A stretch of DNA of 64,000 nt from Heterohyrax brucei. Taxonomy: Eukaryota; Chordata; Mammalia; Hyracoidea; Procaviidae. Positions 22,043-33,170 of the stretch are shown here, one piece after another. A program made the translations under genes and the position numbers. Positions within the stretch are counted from its first letter, which is position 1, and the number at the start of each line of letters is the position of its first letter. The notes under the pieces are model-generated. The model searched no databases and was not told where the DNA came from. It was given only the letters and a program-made list of their open reading frames with translations. Where the stretch lies: the NCBI GenBank assembly GCA_028571685.1, contig CM053154.1, positions 7,353,501 through 7,417,500 on the forward strand. The letters run 5' to 3'.

Positions 22043-22421
22043 ATGAGGCAAGTTCATGAACTTAATTGTACAACTGTTTGTGAGCAAGTTTTTAGCCAGT
22101 AAACAAATAACTGTATTGGAACACTCTCCCTAATCATCTGATCTGGCCCCCAGTGAATTTTGTCTTTACCTGAAGATAAAGGAAATGTTGACAGCAGAAC
22201 ATTTTGATGACATTCAGGACATCAAGGGTAATAATGACAGCAGTTCTGTTGGCTATTCCAGAAAAAGTGTTCGAAAATTGCTTCAAAGGGAGGACTAAGT
22301 GCTTGCATCAGTACACAGCTTCCAAAGAAGAGTACCTCGAAGGTGACTGTAGTGATATTCAGCAGTGAGGTATGTAGCGCTTTTTCTAGGATGAATTCAT
22401 GAACTTAATTGTCAGAACTCG
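22043..22421 (+). mobile_element. Mariner (second family), left arm deleted
   Basis: Starts tgaggcaagttcatgaac right after a minisatellite core and ends at gtcagaactcg before TA. It contains the same C-terminal coding segment (ttagccagtaaacaaataac, gatctggcccccagtgaatt) and right arm, with stops. Lacks the left inverted arm. Confidence 0.75.
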
Positions 22422-22474
22422 TATACATGTGCATACATACATGTGCATACATTCATATACGTATATGTCTATAA

Positions 22475-22657
22475 TTGCTGGTAGTCGTCGTTAAGTCGAT
22501 TGTGGCTCATGGCGATCCTGCATCTGCAGAGCAGAACTGGGCGCTCTCGGAAACCGACAATCAGATCTGCCTCTGAGGGGCCTCTGGGTGGGTTCCAACA
22601 GCCAGTCTCTTGGTCAGTAGCTGAGCACTTTATTATGTGCAGCACCACTGCATCTCG
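22475..22657 (-). repeat. AfroSINE (longer subtype), antisense
   Basis: From ttgctggtagtcgtcgttaa to the head end gtgcagcaccactgc. Marks the right edge of the minisatellite region. Confidence 0.85.
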
Positions 22658-22683
22658 CATATATTAACCCAAGGTACCAAATT

Positions 22684-22825
22684 CGTTGCCACGAGTCAAT
22701 TCCATTTCACAGCAACACTACAGAATAGAGTCGAGCTGCTTCATAGGGTTTCCAAGGAGCGGCCGGTGGTCTTGAACTTTGGGTTAGCAGCCCAGTGCTC
22801 AAGCACCGTACCAGCAGGACTCCTC
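22684..22825 (-). repeat. AfroSINE, antisense
   Basis: cgttgccacgagtcaattcc to accagcaggactcctc; the tRNA-like head retains gggttagcagcccagtgctc. Confidence 0.85.
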
Positions 22826-22929
22826 TTGCATGTACTAGCCGACCTAAATAGACGCAGGCAGGAGCTGTTAGAAAGAAAGAGAAATACTCAGGTTCCAGGA
22901 ACAACACCAGAGAGTTAACACCTGAGCAG

Positions 22930-23170
22930 ATGCTGGTGTCTGACACTGACAGGTGACAGGGACACCAATGGGAAAAAAGGTGGAGTTGCTACCCTCATGG
23001 AGCTGGGATACTGCAGGAGGGCACAGACACTGATCAAATTATCACCTACCAAGAAAATGCTGGCTTTGTGAAAGGCGCTGTGGGCAAAGGCACCTGGGGC
23101 TCTGTGAGTGTGTAACAGGCAGATTTTACCTGGCCAGGGAGGTCGGGAAGAAATCTGAAAGACTGAGGGT
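22930..23170 (+). repeat. L2 LINE 3' fragment
   Basis: Conserved L2 strings: accctcatggagctgggat, ggcacagacactgatcaaat, then a degenerate continuation to ggtcgggaagaaatctgaaa. Confidence 0.65.
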
Positions 23171-23262
23171 CACTAAGAACTGCATGAGGCAGTTAAACAT
23201 GAAAACCGAAATAAAAAAGACCTAAAACAAAATACAGTAGAATCATCTTATATATAAATCCC

Positions 23263-23447
23263 CCAAACCAAACCCATTGCTACCGAGTCAATTCCAACTC
23301 ACAGTAACCCTATAGGACAGTAGAACTGCCCCCACAGGATTGCTAAGAGGTAATCTTCGTAGAGGCAGGTAGTCACATCTTTCTCCCAAGTTGCAGCTGG
23401 TGGATTTGAACAGCCAACATTTCAGTTAGTGGTCAAGCCTGTAACTT
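23263..23447 (-). repeat. AfroSINE (longer subtype), antisense
   Basis: Begins with the A-rich tail complement (ccaaaccaaacccattgc) and includes gaggtaatcttcgtagaggc of the longer body. Confidence 0.85.
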
Positions 23448-23471
23448 TAGGGTAGGAATTATTTATTATTT

Positions 23472-23885
23472 TCTTTTTGCATAAAGTTGTTGTTGTCAGT
23501 TGCCATATTATTGGGTGGGATTTATGGCAATCCTGTGCACAACACAATGAAACTTTTCCCAGTCTTGCCATCTTCAGGATCTTTGGGGTCTGTGAATCCG
23601 TTATTGTGGCTATTGTACAATACCTTCCAGTCTCAGGGGCTCACTTTCCAGCTCTGAACCAAACAACGTTTTGTTGTGATCCACTGAGATTTCCTTAGCT
23701 AGTTTTCAGAAGTAGATCGCCAAACCTTTCTTTTTTTTTTATTGTCAGAATCTCTGCTGAAACTTGGCCACCATGGATGACCCTGCCAGTACTGGGCATA
23801 GCTTCCGGTATCATAGCAACATGTCAGCCACTACCACAATGCCACACGCTAGCAGACAGGTGGCAGCTTAGCATACTACCAAGGG
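23472..23885 (-). mobile_element. RTE1 internal-deletion derivative (3' end + 5' UTR), antisense
   Basis: Reading plus strand, RTE1 3' terminus (gttgttgttgtcagttgcc, cccagtcttgccatcttcag) is followed within ~230 bp by RTE1 5'-UTR material (ttttcagaagtagatcgcc, ccaccatggatgaccctgcc, agcttccggtatcatagcaa). All coding sequence between the two is missing. Similar joins occur at 34545-34850 and 50876-51210. Confidence 0.7.
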
Positions 23886-23889
23886 AAAA

Positions 23890-24342
23890 CATTGACTGAT
23901 TATATCAGTATTCAAAGCTTCTGCACATTGCAAAACACCATCAGCAAAAGGAAAAGGTGGAGTGCAAATAGGAAAAAATATTGGAACATACATAACCAAG
24001 AGCTATCATTGTTCACATATAGGGAGCTCATATCCATCAATAAGAAAAAGATACATTCACCTTAAAAAAAAGAAACAAACCCAAAAGGTCTAAGAATTGG
24101 ATATAAAGGTCAATGAGTATAAAAAATGTTCACCTTCAGTAGCAAGCAAAGGCACCTGAATTAGGACAAAATAAGTCTGTGTTTTATTTATTTTTGTCTA
24201 TGAAATTGGCTGGAATTTACAAGTGGAAGTCTGTAAGTTGTAAGGAAGATAGCAAGAAACAGGTGGGAATATAAAAATTGGTATGATTTCTTGAGAGGAC
24301 AATTTGGCAATATCTATCAACTGCCTTAAAAATATACCTACT
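23890..24342 (+). repeat. Old L1, ORF2 end/3' region, left part
   Basis: Sense L1 strings: catcaataagaaaaagatac, attggatataaaggtcaatg, tgagaggacaatttggca. It continues after the inserted younger L1 at about 25167. Confidence 0.75.
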
Positions 24343-25166
24343 TGAGTCTGGGGTCTTAAAAGTTAGCAAGCGGCCATTTAAACCAAAAACCCACAGCCGT
24401 CAAGTTGGGTCCAACTCGTAGTGACTCCGTTAGGTCAGAGTAGAACTGCCCCATAGAGTTTCCAAGGAGTGCCTGGCAGATTTGAACTGCTGACCTTTTG
24501 GTTAGCAGAAGTAGCACTTACCCACTAAGCCAAGGGGCAATCTAAGTAGCATCAATGGTCCTAAACCACCTGGAGCAGAGGAGGATAAAAGACATCATAG
24601 ACATGAGGAAAATATGAGCTCAAGGCCAGAAAGGACCATATAATCCAGTGACTACATCAACAATGGACCAGAAGAACTAGATAGTGCCCAGCCACCACCA
24701 ACGACTGCACTGACGGGGAATACAACATACAGTCCCTGATATAGTGGGAAAAGAATGGGTTTGCAGAACTAGAATTGTATTAAAAAGACTAGGCTTGACA
24801 GTTCAGCAGACTAGAGAGCCCCAGAAGACATGCGCCCTGGGTTCTCTGCTAGCTCAGAGCTGAAGTCATTCCCAAAGCCAACTCTTTAGATAAAGATGGG
24901 ACTGGACTGGACATGAAATGATACCGGTGAAGAGTGTGCTTCTTGGCTTACGTAAATACATGAGATGAACCGGGAAGCTTCTGTCTGGAAGTGACATGGA
25001 AGAGCAGAGGGGAATAGGTGTTGGTTGAATGGATGCAGGAAATACAGTGTGGAAAGGAGAAATGTGCGTTCACGGGGTGGGGAGAGCCCCTAGGGTTACA
25101 CAGCAGTGTGGGGAAGTTTTTGTACAGCAAATTGACTTACACTGTAAACTCTCACTTAAAATATTG
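24343..25166 (+). mobile_element. Elephant-type L1 3' end inserted in older L1
   Basis: Starts tgagtctggggtcttaaaag and continues through actagatagtgcccagccac, agttcagcagactagagagc, aagccaactctttagataaa and gacttacactgtaaactctc. Flanked by similar target copies (atacctac before, atgcctac after). An AfroSINE interrupts it at 24383. No ORF remains; severe 5' truncation. Confidence 0.85.
24383..24535 (-). repeat. AfroSINE, antisense, inside the L1 3' end
   Basis: ccacagccgtcaagttgggt to cacttacccactaagcca, intact in length; third nesting level. Confidence 0.9.
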
Positions 25167-25910
25167 TATTCTATATATGTACATGTATATATATGCCTAC
25201 CTGGTAATTCTACCTCAAAGAGCATATCTGAAGGAAACCAGCATACCCATGTGCAAGGACTGTGAGGGGTATCTTCACCCTGGCATGGTTTCTGATGGAG
25301 CGGAGCAGAAAGCCACATACCTGTTTAACAGAATAAACCATGGTAAGACACTAGACGGCCATTTAAATTTACACCCTGAAGGATTCCTAGGGATGTGGAC
25401 AAAATGCTTACAACACATGGCTAAATAAAATAAAATAAAAATGGTTTATAAAACAGAAAACTTCTAGAACCTACCACACATATACGGAAATGACAGATGG
25501 CTGGGCAGCATTACAAATGAGTAGGTAATGGACAAGCCAAGGAATGGGATGGGGTAACTGACTCTCCACATGAAAAAGTGAAACTGGAGCTTTATATCCT
25601 ACCTAGACAAAAATGAACTCCAGGTACCACAGCAAGTGAACTGTGAAAAGAAAAACTCTGAAACTTGTAGGAGACACAGCATAACAGCTTTAAGATCTTA
25701 GGAAGAGAAGATTTTCTTAAGAGACAAAGAGGACAAACCATAAAATATTGGTAAATTCTTCAATATTAAAATAAAAATGCATATACATTGTGTACCAGCA
25801 GATACTGCCAGAAGATGGAAAAATAGCTACAGACAGGAAGAAGATACATTCAGCGCATATGAAAGACGAAGAATTACTGCAGAACACAAAGTCCTGCTCC
25901 TCCAACTTCC
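25167..25910 (+). repeat. Old L1, right part and additional ORF2 fragment
   Basis: 25167-25500 continues the older L1 3' region (ggtaattctacctcaaagag, aataaaccatggtaagacac). 25600-25905 reads like the end of L1 ORF2 (aactctgaaacttgtagga, cttaagagacaaagagg, aagaagatacattcagcgc), which in a full L1 lies upstream. It is therefore either a separate insertion or a rearrangement. Confidence 0.6.
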
Positions 25911-26085
25911 ATGTGCATTTGAGTCACCTGGGGAATCTGAATTGACTCCAGGGCAGGGCCCTAGGTTTGGGGGGATCTTCTAGAAACACGGATGCAGTAG
26001 ATCTGGGCTGCGACCTAAGATTCTGTATTTCCAGCAAGCTCCCAGATAGTGTGTGTGCTGTTGGTCCCCAGGCCACACCTGGATT
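25895..26085 (+). mobile_element. MER5-type (hAT) non-autonomous DNA transposon
   Basis: Segments gagtcacctggggaatctga, ccagggcagggccctaggtt and cctaagattctgtatttcca follow the MER5 consensus. Confidence 0.7.
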
Positions 26086-26191
26086 AGCAAGGGAATAAAA
26101 GAGCCTACAGATAAACAAGAAAGAATAAATAACCCGTAATAAATTGGGCAGACAATTCCCAGAAGAGAGAAACCAAACACCAAGAAACACC

Positions 26192-26384
26192 ACCAGTTGC
26201 CAACGATTCCATTTCACGGTGTCCTTGAGTGTCTGAGCAGAACTGGACTCCACGGCGCACACAGTGGCTGGTTTTTCGGAAGTAGGTGGCTAGGCCTTGC
26301 TTTTGAGGTGCCTCTAGGTAGACTCAAACACCTCATGTTTCAGTTAGCAGCTGAGCTTATCAGCTGTTTGCACCACTCAGGGAT
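26192..26384 (-). repeat. AfroSINE (longer subtype), antisense
   Basis: ccagttgccaacgattcc to tttgcaccactcaggga, with the tttttcggaagtaggtggct body. Confidence 0.85.
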
Positions 26385-26574
26385 TTGGGACGTAGAGCGG
26401 GTGGTCATCAAATCAATGTTCAAACCTGGATGAGTGTGATGGTGCCTGGTGGGTCTGGAGACCTGAGCTCTCATTCTGGCTTCAGCCTTAGGTAGGAAAG
26501 TCTCACGACTTCTCCATCTTGAACAGTTCAAATATGAGAAGGGGTTATAGTATCCCTTCTAAGGGCTGCTCCTC

Positions 26575-26705
26575 AGTCATTCACTTGTCTAGCAAGTGTT
26601 TATTGAGCACCTGCTATCTGCCAGTCTCTGCACTAACTGCTGGAGATGTGAAGGTGAACATAAGCAGATAAGACACCCACGGGAGTTTGCAGTCTAGTTG
26701 GGAGC
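26575..26705 (+). repeat. L2 LINE 3' fragment
   Basis: agtgtttattgagcacctgc, gtctctgcactaactgctgg and gtttgcagtctagttgggag are classic L2 3' strings. Confidence 0.85.
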
Positions 26706-27141
26706 TCCGTGTCAGTCCAATGAGCACACGACACTGAGGGCAACGTGAGTCCCCAGGCCTGAGTTCATGGGTTTATAGTGTTCTCAGGCCTAGCAGCCAC
26801 CGAGTTCTCTTGCTCAGGAGGGACAAGAATTCTTATTTGCCATCAAGGCTGGAGGTGGTTCAAGAACCACAATGTTCACAACTACGGGCCCTTCTGAAAC
26901 CACTGCAGCGGAGGTAGAACACAGCCACATCACGCAGTCTCTTGCTTTCTGTCATCTCTGATTTCAAAACAACAGATCAGATTTTTCGGATAAACCAACC
27001 AGCCTCTGATTCAACCTGGGGGTGTTTGCTCTAGTTAACCCTGGAAATGACAAATGTCTTCTACTCATGACCTTCTACTCAATGACCTCACTGTTTAGAA
27101 AGAAGTGTCACCACTTGCCTCTTTAAATCCCGAAGACCCAG
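26706..27141. other. Unassigned sequence
   Basis: No repeat or coding signal recognised. Confidence 0.4.
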
Positions 27142-27471
27142 TTTGTTGCCATCAAATCTATTTCAACGCATAGCAACCCCAAAGAACAGAGAACTGTCGC
27201 ACACAGTTTCCAAGGTTGTCATTTTTACAGGAAGCCCTGGTGGCCCAGTGATTAAGGGCCTGGCTGCTAACCACAGTGTCAGCAGTTCGAATCTACCCGC
27301 AGCTCCTAGAAAACCCAATGGGGTACTTCCACTCCATCCTCTAGGGTCCCTGTGAGTTGACATCGATTTGACAGCAGTGGGAGAAGCAGACGACAGAGAG
27401 GCTGGAGGCTTCAAACCGCTGACCTTTCAGCGGGAAGCTGACTGCTTCGCCACTGCGTCATCAGGGGTCCT
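27142..27471 (-). repeat. AfroSINE, antisense, split by a second SINE
   Basis: 27142-27229 (ttgttgccatcaaatctatt to tgtcatttttacag) and 27384-27471 (agacgacagagaggctggag to cgtcatcaggggtcc) are consecutive parts of one element; the interval is a sense SINE. Confidence 0.85.
27230..27383 (+). repeat. AfroSINE, sense, nested in another SINE
   Basis: gaagccctggtggcccagtg head, gtcagcagttcgaatctacc B-box region, ttgacatcgatttgacagca tail. Confidence 0.9.
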
Positions 27472-28713
27472 TGGAAGGACGCATACAGCTTGATGAATAT
27501 TTCCCAATGGGAACTTTTGGGTAAGCTCCTAAAATAATTTCTGATCTCAGCTAGGCTTGCTCTCCCTGCTGCCCGTACAATACCTTCCTGGACTGCGCAC
27601 AGGAGTGATCCAGAGAAGAGAGAAATGAAGATGACATCCAAGCATTCTGTCACTATCTGTGTGTGACTGTGGGCCTTCCCGCTGTTTGGTGCCTCAGAGA
27701 GGGAAGAAAAGCATGAGAATCCACAGTCTCATCCAGTCGGCTGCTTTCTGTGTACGTGGTGCGGGCTGCTGCCCCAAAAGTGGTAATATCCTTGCAAGTA
27801 TGTGACTAATGAGAATATGGATAGCACATCTGAGACAGCTCAAATGTGTAATTATTGCGAAGATTTCACAGACACATAAATATAATGATCTTCAGCTAAG
27901 TAAATTGCTAGCTACCAATGAAATAAATAAGGTCCCTTCAGAATTTGAAATCATTTGCAGTGGTGGGTGGTGGGAAAAGATTCACCTTTGCTGTTATCTC
28001 TGGGACTGTAATATAGAAATATATCTGCCAACTCCGGGGCGCTCACATTGTTCTTCATATCCTGTGGCGTTTGTCAGAAGAGATGCAGTCCCTGCTGACT
28101 TCCCACCCCTTATTTTGATAAGTCACAGCACAGCATGGCCCAGCCCTGGGTAAGAGCAGCTAATATTGTTTACCACGGCAGGCGTTCCAGCCATAATATT
28201 TTTCCAAGAAACACTGATGTGTTTAAAGGTCAGGTTGATACTGATTTGACGGAATAACATAAATTCATCTTTCTAGGAGTAAAATGGTGTACATGACTTG
28301 GTTTAAAGGTTAAAATGGTTTTTTTGCTCACCAGAGAGCTGAACGAGAGAAGACTTCCATGTATAAAGTGTAATTACCTGTTTGGACAGACAGAGAGATG
28401 TGGTCCAGTGTTGGGATTCTGGATGTTTGATGACTCGGGAAACTCTTGACGTCTCATCTCACCAGAGAACATTTTACAGAGTGGGGGGAAAAGTCCTTTA
28501 ACAAGGCTGAGTGAGGACTGTCTCTTTCCCTGTTCCTAGGGATTCTGGAAACTGATTTCAGAGCACTGATACATAGCCCAAGGATGCTTCCAGGTGCCAA
28601 GTTCCCTCAGGGCTGGTAAAGTCTCAAACACAAAAATTAAATGGAAAAAAACCAAACCAACCAAACAAAAAAACCCCACCCAAACTAAGTACATTGCCAT
28701 GGAACTGATTCAG
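27472..28713. other. Repeat-free unique stretch
   Basis: No repeat family recognised over about 1.2 kb. 27790-28260 is AT-rich and holds GATA-like (tttgataagtcaca), forkhead-like (attgtttacc) and other short sites. No exon or splice pair stands out. Possible conserved non-coding element, not demonstrable here. Confidence 0.4.
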
Positions 28714-28855
28714 TGAAAGCTGTGGCGCAGTGGGTAAGTGCTCTGCTGCTGACCAAAATGCGGGCAGTTCTAACTCCCCTGCCACTCCTCGGAAACCCAA
28801 CGGTCAGTTCTGCTCTATTCTCCAACGGTCACTGCAAGTCAGAAGAATCACGTAA
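28714..28855 (+). repeat. AfroSINE, sense, diverged
   Basis: ctgtggcgcagtgggtaagt head, gcgggcagttctaactcccc B-box region, ggtcactgcaagtcagaaga tail. Confidence 0.75.
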
Positions 28856-29044
28856 TAGGTGTGAAATTAAAGTTTGACAGACGCACGGAGTAAATGGTGG
28901 CTGTTGTTTTGGTTTTTATTCACCAGGTTGGTTTGGACAAATAAGAAAGAGAAAAGTGGATAGAGTCTCTGTGACCAGAACTTAAAGGCAGCCGGATCCC
29001 GGACCATGGGAGTTTCCTGCAGTCATTCACTCATGTCGTCGTTC

Positions 29045-29180
29045 TCTTGTTTCTGCTTCCCTTCAACAAAAACGTGTATTAAACACTCAGACCATCACTG
29101 CATAGACCGGATGCTGGCGTGGATTAGGCAGCCGCAGTCCTGACCTCCCTGAACTCTGGAAAGACAAGCAAGCTGAGAGC
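29045..29180 (+). repeat. L2 LINE 3' fragment
   Basis: cttcaacaaaaacgtgtatt, aaacactcagaccatcac and cagtcctgacctccctgaac match the L2 3' end. Confidence 0.65.
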
Positions 29181-32035
29181 AGAGAGAGGAGGGCCACAGG
29201 GAACACCTGACCTTGCCTGGTGGACAGGGCCAGCATCCTCCATCCCCCCAAGCCCACGGACTTCCACTGCCTGCTCCGGACACGTGTCTCCTTTCCCGAA
29301 TTCTTCCCCGCCGCTATACACACTTATTGGCCTGACACAGGGACCCATGTCCTACACTGACCGAGGCTGAGACTGAACCAGGGCTGAGCCCACACTTCCT
29401 CTTCCCCTCAGGACCCCAATGTAGGGTCCTGATTTGACGCCAGTTATGTGTCCACCCTTGTGCCGGGCCCACGCCCACCCACTCTGTGTGGTCTCGTCTC
29501 ATTTGGAGGTTCGGGGTGGGGGGCGGATCACTCCGGATGAAGGCAGGGCCTAGATTCTGGGATGAGGCGCTGCCCCCGTGGGTGAGAGGTAGAGACTGCG
29601 TGGGGTGCACACTTTACACCAACCCTCAGATCAGGCTCTGTGGTGGCTGCATTGAGGCCACAGTTCAGCAGGTACCCAAATTTTGTTGCCAACCCCGTAT
29701 CAACACTTGAAAACAGTGATGGCATGGTGTCTGTGCCCACAGAGTGGCCATTGTGTTGATAAACCGGTTTGTGGGCTAGGTTAAAGGGGGAGCAGAAAGA
29801 TATCGTGGGGGTGCAAGATGGACCTGAGGGGGGCCTAGGTAGGCATAGGGCACAGAGGGGGAGACCAAAGGAGTGGAGGGGGCTGGGGGAATGGCAGAGG
29901 CAGAGGGACCTCCTGTCCCTGCCCCTCCACTCCAGCCCCCTTTGCTCTCTCCCCCCTGATGCAAGGCTTCTGCTGTGGGTTGGGGGTAGGAGGTGCTTGC
30001 AGGTGGAGCTCAAAGTGGGAAACCACTGCTCCCCGCAGCTGCTCCTGTGGGCCTGGGGACGGCTGGTACTGTATGAAAATCATTTCTGTTGGAGAACCCG
30101 GGGCTCTCAAAACGGGAAGACTGTGGGGCAGGACTCCCAGCTGGCAATGCCATTCCCAAAAACCTCTGGCTGTCTTCTGGCCCCTTTCTGCCATTGGACT
30201 TGGAAACTATGGTTAGTCTCCCCACGATACCTGGTCCCAGGTGGCTCTGTGGCAGGTCCAGCCGTGAAGTGGCCAGGACAGGGAGCACAGGGCAGAGCTG
30301 GGCTCTGGGAAATCTCCAAGATCCACCCATGGCCGTGGGCCCCAGAGGGCTCTGTTTGCACCACTCTGGTATATTTTTAACAAGGATGCCTTGCAAAGGA
30401 CGCAGGTGTTAATGAGATTACATGTAGCGTGGAAATATAAACAAGAACCTTAAACAGACACACATACACACACAAACTGGGTGGTGACCGCACGTTCTGC
30501 TAATTCTCCAGCTCCGCCCTCCTCTTATCCCTTCTGCACTGCGGCATCTCATCTGTGTCTTCTGCCTTCTGGCCCCTGTGTGCTGACTTAAGGGCCCTGG
30601 GGTTTAGAGCAGGTACTTAGAACATGGAGTGAATGAATGACCCAAATATGAGTCAGAGTAATAAATGTCACCGTGGAGATACGCACAGGAAGAGTCCATT
30701 CCAAGGACAGGGACTCAGGTTGTCCCTTCATAGACGTGCCTTCATGCTGACACCTTCCTAAAGGCTGGGTGGGAGGGAACAGTCTGGGACAGGGCAGGGG
30801 GTTGTGCCTTGTATTTAGAGAGGCATGATGTGGCAGGGATGAAAATCCAGCTGGAACTCGAAGCGGCGGAGGGATGTGCTGGGAGCTGTGTTTTTTGACT
30901 CTGTGAAAGCCCTCCCCCTTCTACGCTTTCAAGCACAACAATGGCAATTTTTACTTCAAACAGTACATGAAAATGAAGGCCTGGTACATCCTTAGACCCA
31001 GGTGGTGAGGACACTTGTGGAGTTCCCACCAGGGGTAGATCTTCTTCTCAGAATCAACAAGGCCCCAGCTCTGCTCAAGAGCCACCCTGAGCCACCTCCC
31101 CTCACCAGGGCCCTGTCTCCACCGATCCACATTAGCAGAGGAGGAAGCTGACACCAAGGGGCAAGAGGAAGTGCGGTGCTGGGGCTGACAGCTCCTTGGG
31201 GATCTGTTGGCCTCCTGCCGGGGCAGACTGGATGCCCTCCACCCCCCACTGTATGTGTTCCGGATCTCCGACAGGGCAGCAATAGCAGGGACAAGGGCAG
31301 CTTTGTGGAGTTCTGTCCTTGTCCTCAAGGCTTATCCCTGGCAAAGGTAAGGGACAATGAGGAACGGAGGGATGTACTCCCCCAGGGCTTCTCCTGCCTT
31401 CAACTGCTCTCAGGGGGCTAGCAGTTCAGTGTCCCCAGAGAGTGTCTGAGGAGTTCACAGGGGACAACAATCAACTTCCCTAAAAATGTCTTGCAGTCAC
31501 AAGATGCTCTGCAGTGCAAGACACAGGACAGAGATCACCCACTGACAATGGAGCATTGTGCCCCCTCTCCCCAATTTGTGTTTCAGCCGTCAGCAGTGGG
31601 AACAGCTGGAAACGCTGAGGACAGTCTTTCTCCAGAATTTTCTAAACCAAGCTGGCAAGCTGGTGAGCACCATTGGGTGGAGATAATAACTCAGCCGGAA
31701 ACAAGTGTGACTCACACGGCGCAGTTAATGTCTGGCTAATATCCCCCAGCGGGGGTGAGCAATCCCACAGTCTTGAATTATCTTCCCTGTCCGTAGCCCA
31801 GACAGACAAGGCATCCTCTCTTTCCTTAGCTAACTCTCTCTGGGGGGAGGTGGCCAAAAGGTCAAGAGAGTGGTCCATTGAGCTGGGGACCTGATGTAGC
31901 CACTCCCCATCTGTGTGCCTCTAGCAGGCTCCAGGCGGGGACCCCGTGCCTCAGTTTCTATAACACTATGCTTGTCTCAGAGGGTCACTGAGAGGATTCA
32001 GTGAGTTTATTAGTTAAATTTCCTTGCGTGAGGAT
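29181..32035. other. GC-rich unique region without identified gene
   Basis: Higher G+C than the rest of the window, with many overlapping open frames on both strands (for example 29528-30013 minus, 29769-30380 plus, 30951-31328 minus). All are low-complexity in Pro/Gly/Ser/Arg, lack known domains, and are best explained by few stop codons in GC-rich sequence. No clear CpG island by eye. Confidence 0.5.
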
Positions 32036-32200
32036 GGAAGCCAGGAGGGGACAGGACAGCTGGTCATGGGGAACCCAAGTTCAAGAAGCAGAGAGTGTTG
32101 ACAAGTCATGGAGCTGGCAAAAACGAAAAGAAAGTGTATCAATTGTTTAACAAGAAACATGTTTGCTCTGTAAAACTTTATCTAAAGTCCATTTTTAAAA
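32036..32200 (+). repeat. Elephant-type L1 3' terminus
   Basis: gagagtgttgacaagtcatg, caagaaacatgtttgctctg and taaaactttatctaaag follow the terminal ~150 bp of elephant L1 copies. Confidence 0.7.
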
Positions 32201-32342
32201 AAAGGTTGTAGTTCAAACCTACAGAGAAGTGCCTTAGAGGACAGGCCTGGTGATCTACTTCTGAAATACCACAGCCTTGAAAAGCCCACGGAGCAGCTCT
32301 GCTCTGGACATTCATTGGAATTGACCAGCTGGCAGCTAACGC
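32201..32342 (+). repeat. AfroSINE (longer subtype), sense, head truncated
   Basis: Starts in the B-box region (aggttgtagttcaaacctac) and continues gacaggcctggtgatctact to tgaccagctggcagctaac. Confidence 0.8.
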
Positions 32343-32778
32343 CACCATCAACAAACAAATGTTAGCTATTATTGTTGACTGAAGAGAAAACCCCAAACAT
32401 TAATACATAAAAGTATGCTTAGATTTCACAAATATGTTTATTTTCCAAAGTTTTGTGTTTCAACCAGAGAGCCAAATTGGATCAAGACTTACACATGCCA
32501 GATCCCCTGGCCAAACGAGAAAGCTGGAGCAGAAGTGCTTTTGGACTCAGCAAATATACTGTGTTCTTTAGCAGTCACTCTCCCCTGCTAAGGTCACCGG
32601 CTGGGTTTTTGTTGTTCGTACAGTTTCAGGTAACACCTAAACAGAAATGGGTGTGGTATCCAGCATCTTACCTCTGCAAAATCAAATCATCTTCCTCTCT
32701 GGTAGACAGGACCATAGACCCTTGAAACTCAATCGAGATTTTCGGATCCTTCTGTGGGGTTATTGATAAAACAGTACT
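32343..32778. other. Unassigned sequence
   Basis: Nothing recognised; a frame at 32453-32725 has no domain. Confidence 0.4.
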
Positions 32779-32914
32779 GTGATGACACAGCAGTGAAGAG
32801 CTTGGCTGCTAACCAAACCCTGGAATCCACCTGCCACTCCTTGGAAACTCTATGGAGCAGCTCAGCCCCTGTCCTACATGGTTGCTGTGAGTTGAAATTG
32901 ACTTGATGGCAAAA
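32779..32914 (+). repeat. AfroSINE, sense
   Basis: acacagcagtgaagagcttg head to gttgaaattgacttgatggc tail; the B-box region is partly deleted (gctaaccaaaccctggaatc). Confidence 0.8.
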
Positions 32915-33170
32915 AGTACGCGTGTGTGTATATGCATGTATAAGATAGGGCCCATGTATTGCGCAAAAATTTGGTAAAACTCACCCGTCAAGATGGCTAA
33001 ATCAGAGACTTTTGCATGAGAAGGTTTTTTAACTTCTGGTTCAGTTTGTTTAATAGGTCCAATTTATTTAATAGGTTACTATTTTATGACATACAGTTCT
33101 AGAAAAAGATCCATTTTCATTTAAATTTTCAAATGTTATGGTCTAAGGAATACTGTTTCTCATTAAAATG

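Larger units (their letters stand above)
19203..22460. repeat. Dispersed minisatellite: ~45-bp core plus (TACA)/(TA) tract, six copies
   Basis: A core like ggctgtaaccagagagctgt followed by atcactatctaac, then a microsatellite (tacatacatacacatatatg and similar), then gtgtacagctcataaaaa, recurs with cores at about 19203, 19305, 19428, 19948, 21381 and 22009. The first three are nearly contiguous. The later ones are pushed apart by an LTR, two mariner families and SINE pieces, all of which lie in the microsatellite or just after the core. Confidence 0.85.

Noticed and set aside
19203..22460. CRISPR-like array because of regularly recurring units
   Set aside because: Units are uneven, spacers are microsatellites and transposons, and the window is clearly mammalian.
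29181..32035. Many overlapping frames up to 203 codons suggesting a gene
   Set aside because: The frames overlap on both strands in GC-rich sequence, are rich in Pro/Gly/Ser/Arg, and lack domains and paired splice sites; stop-codon scarcity explains them.
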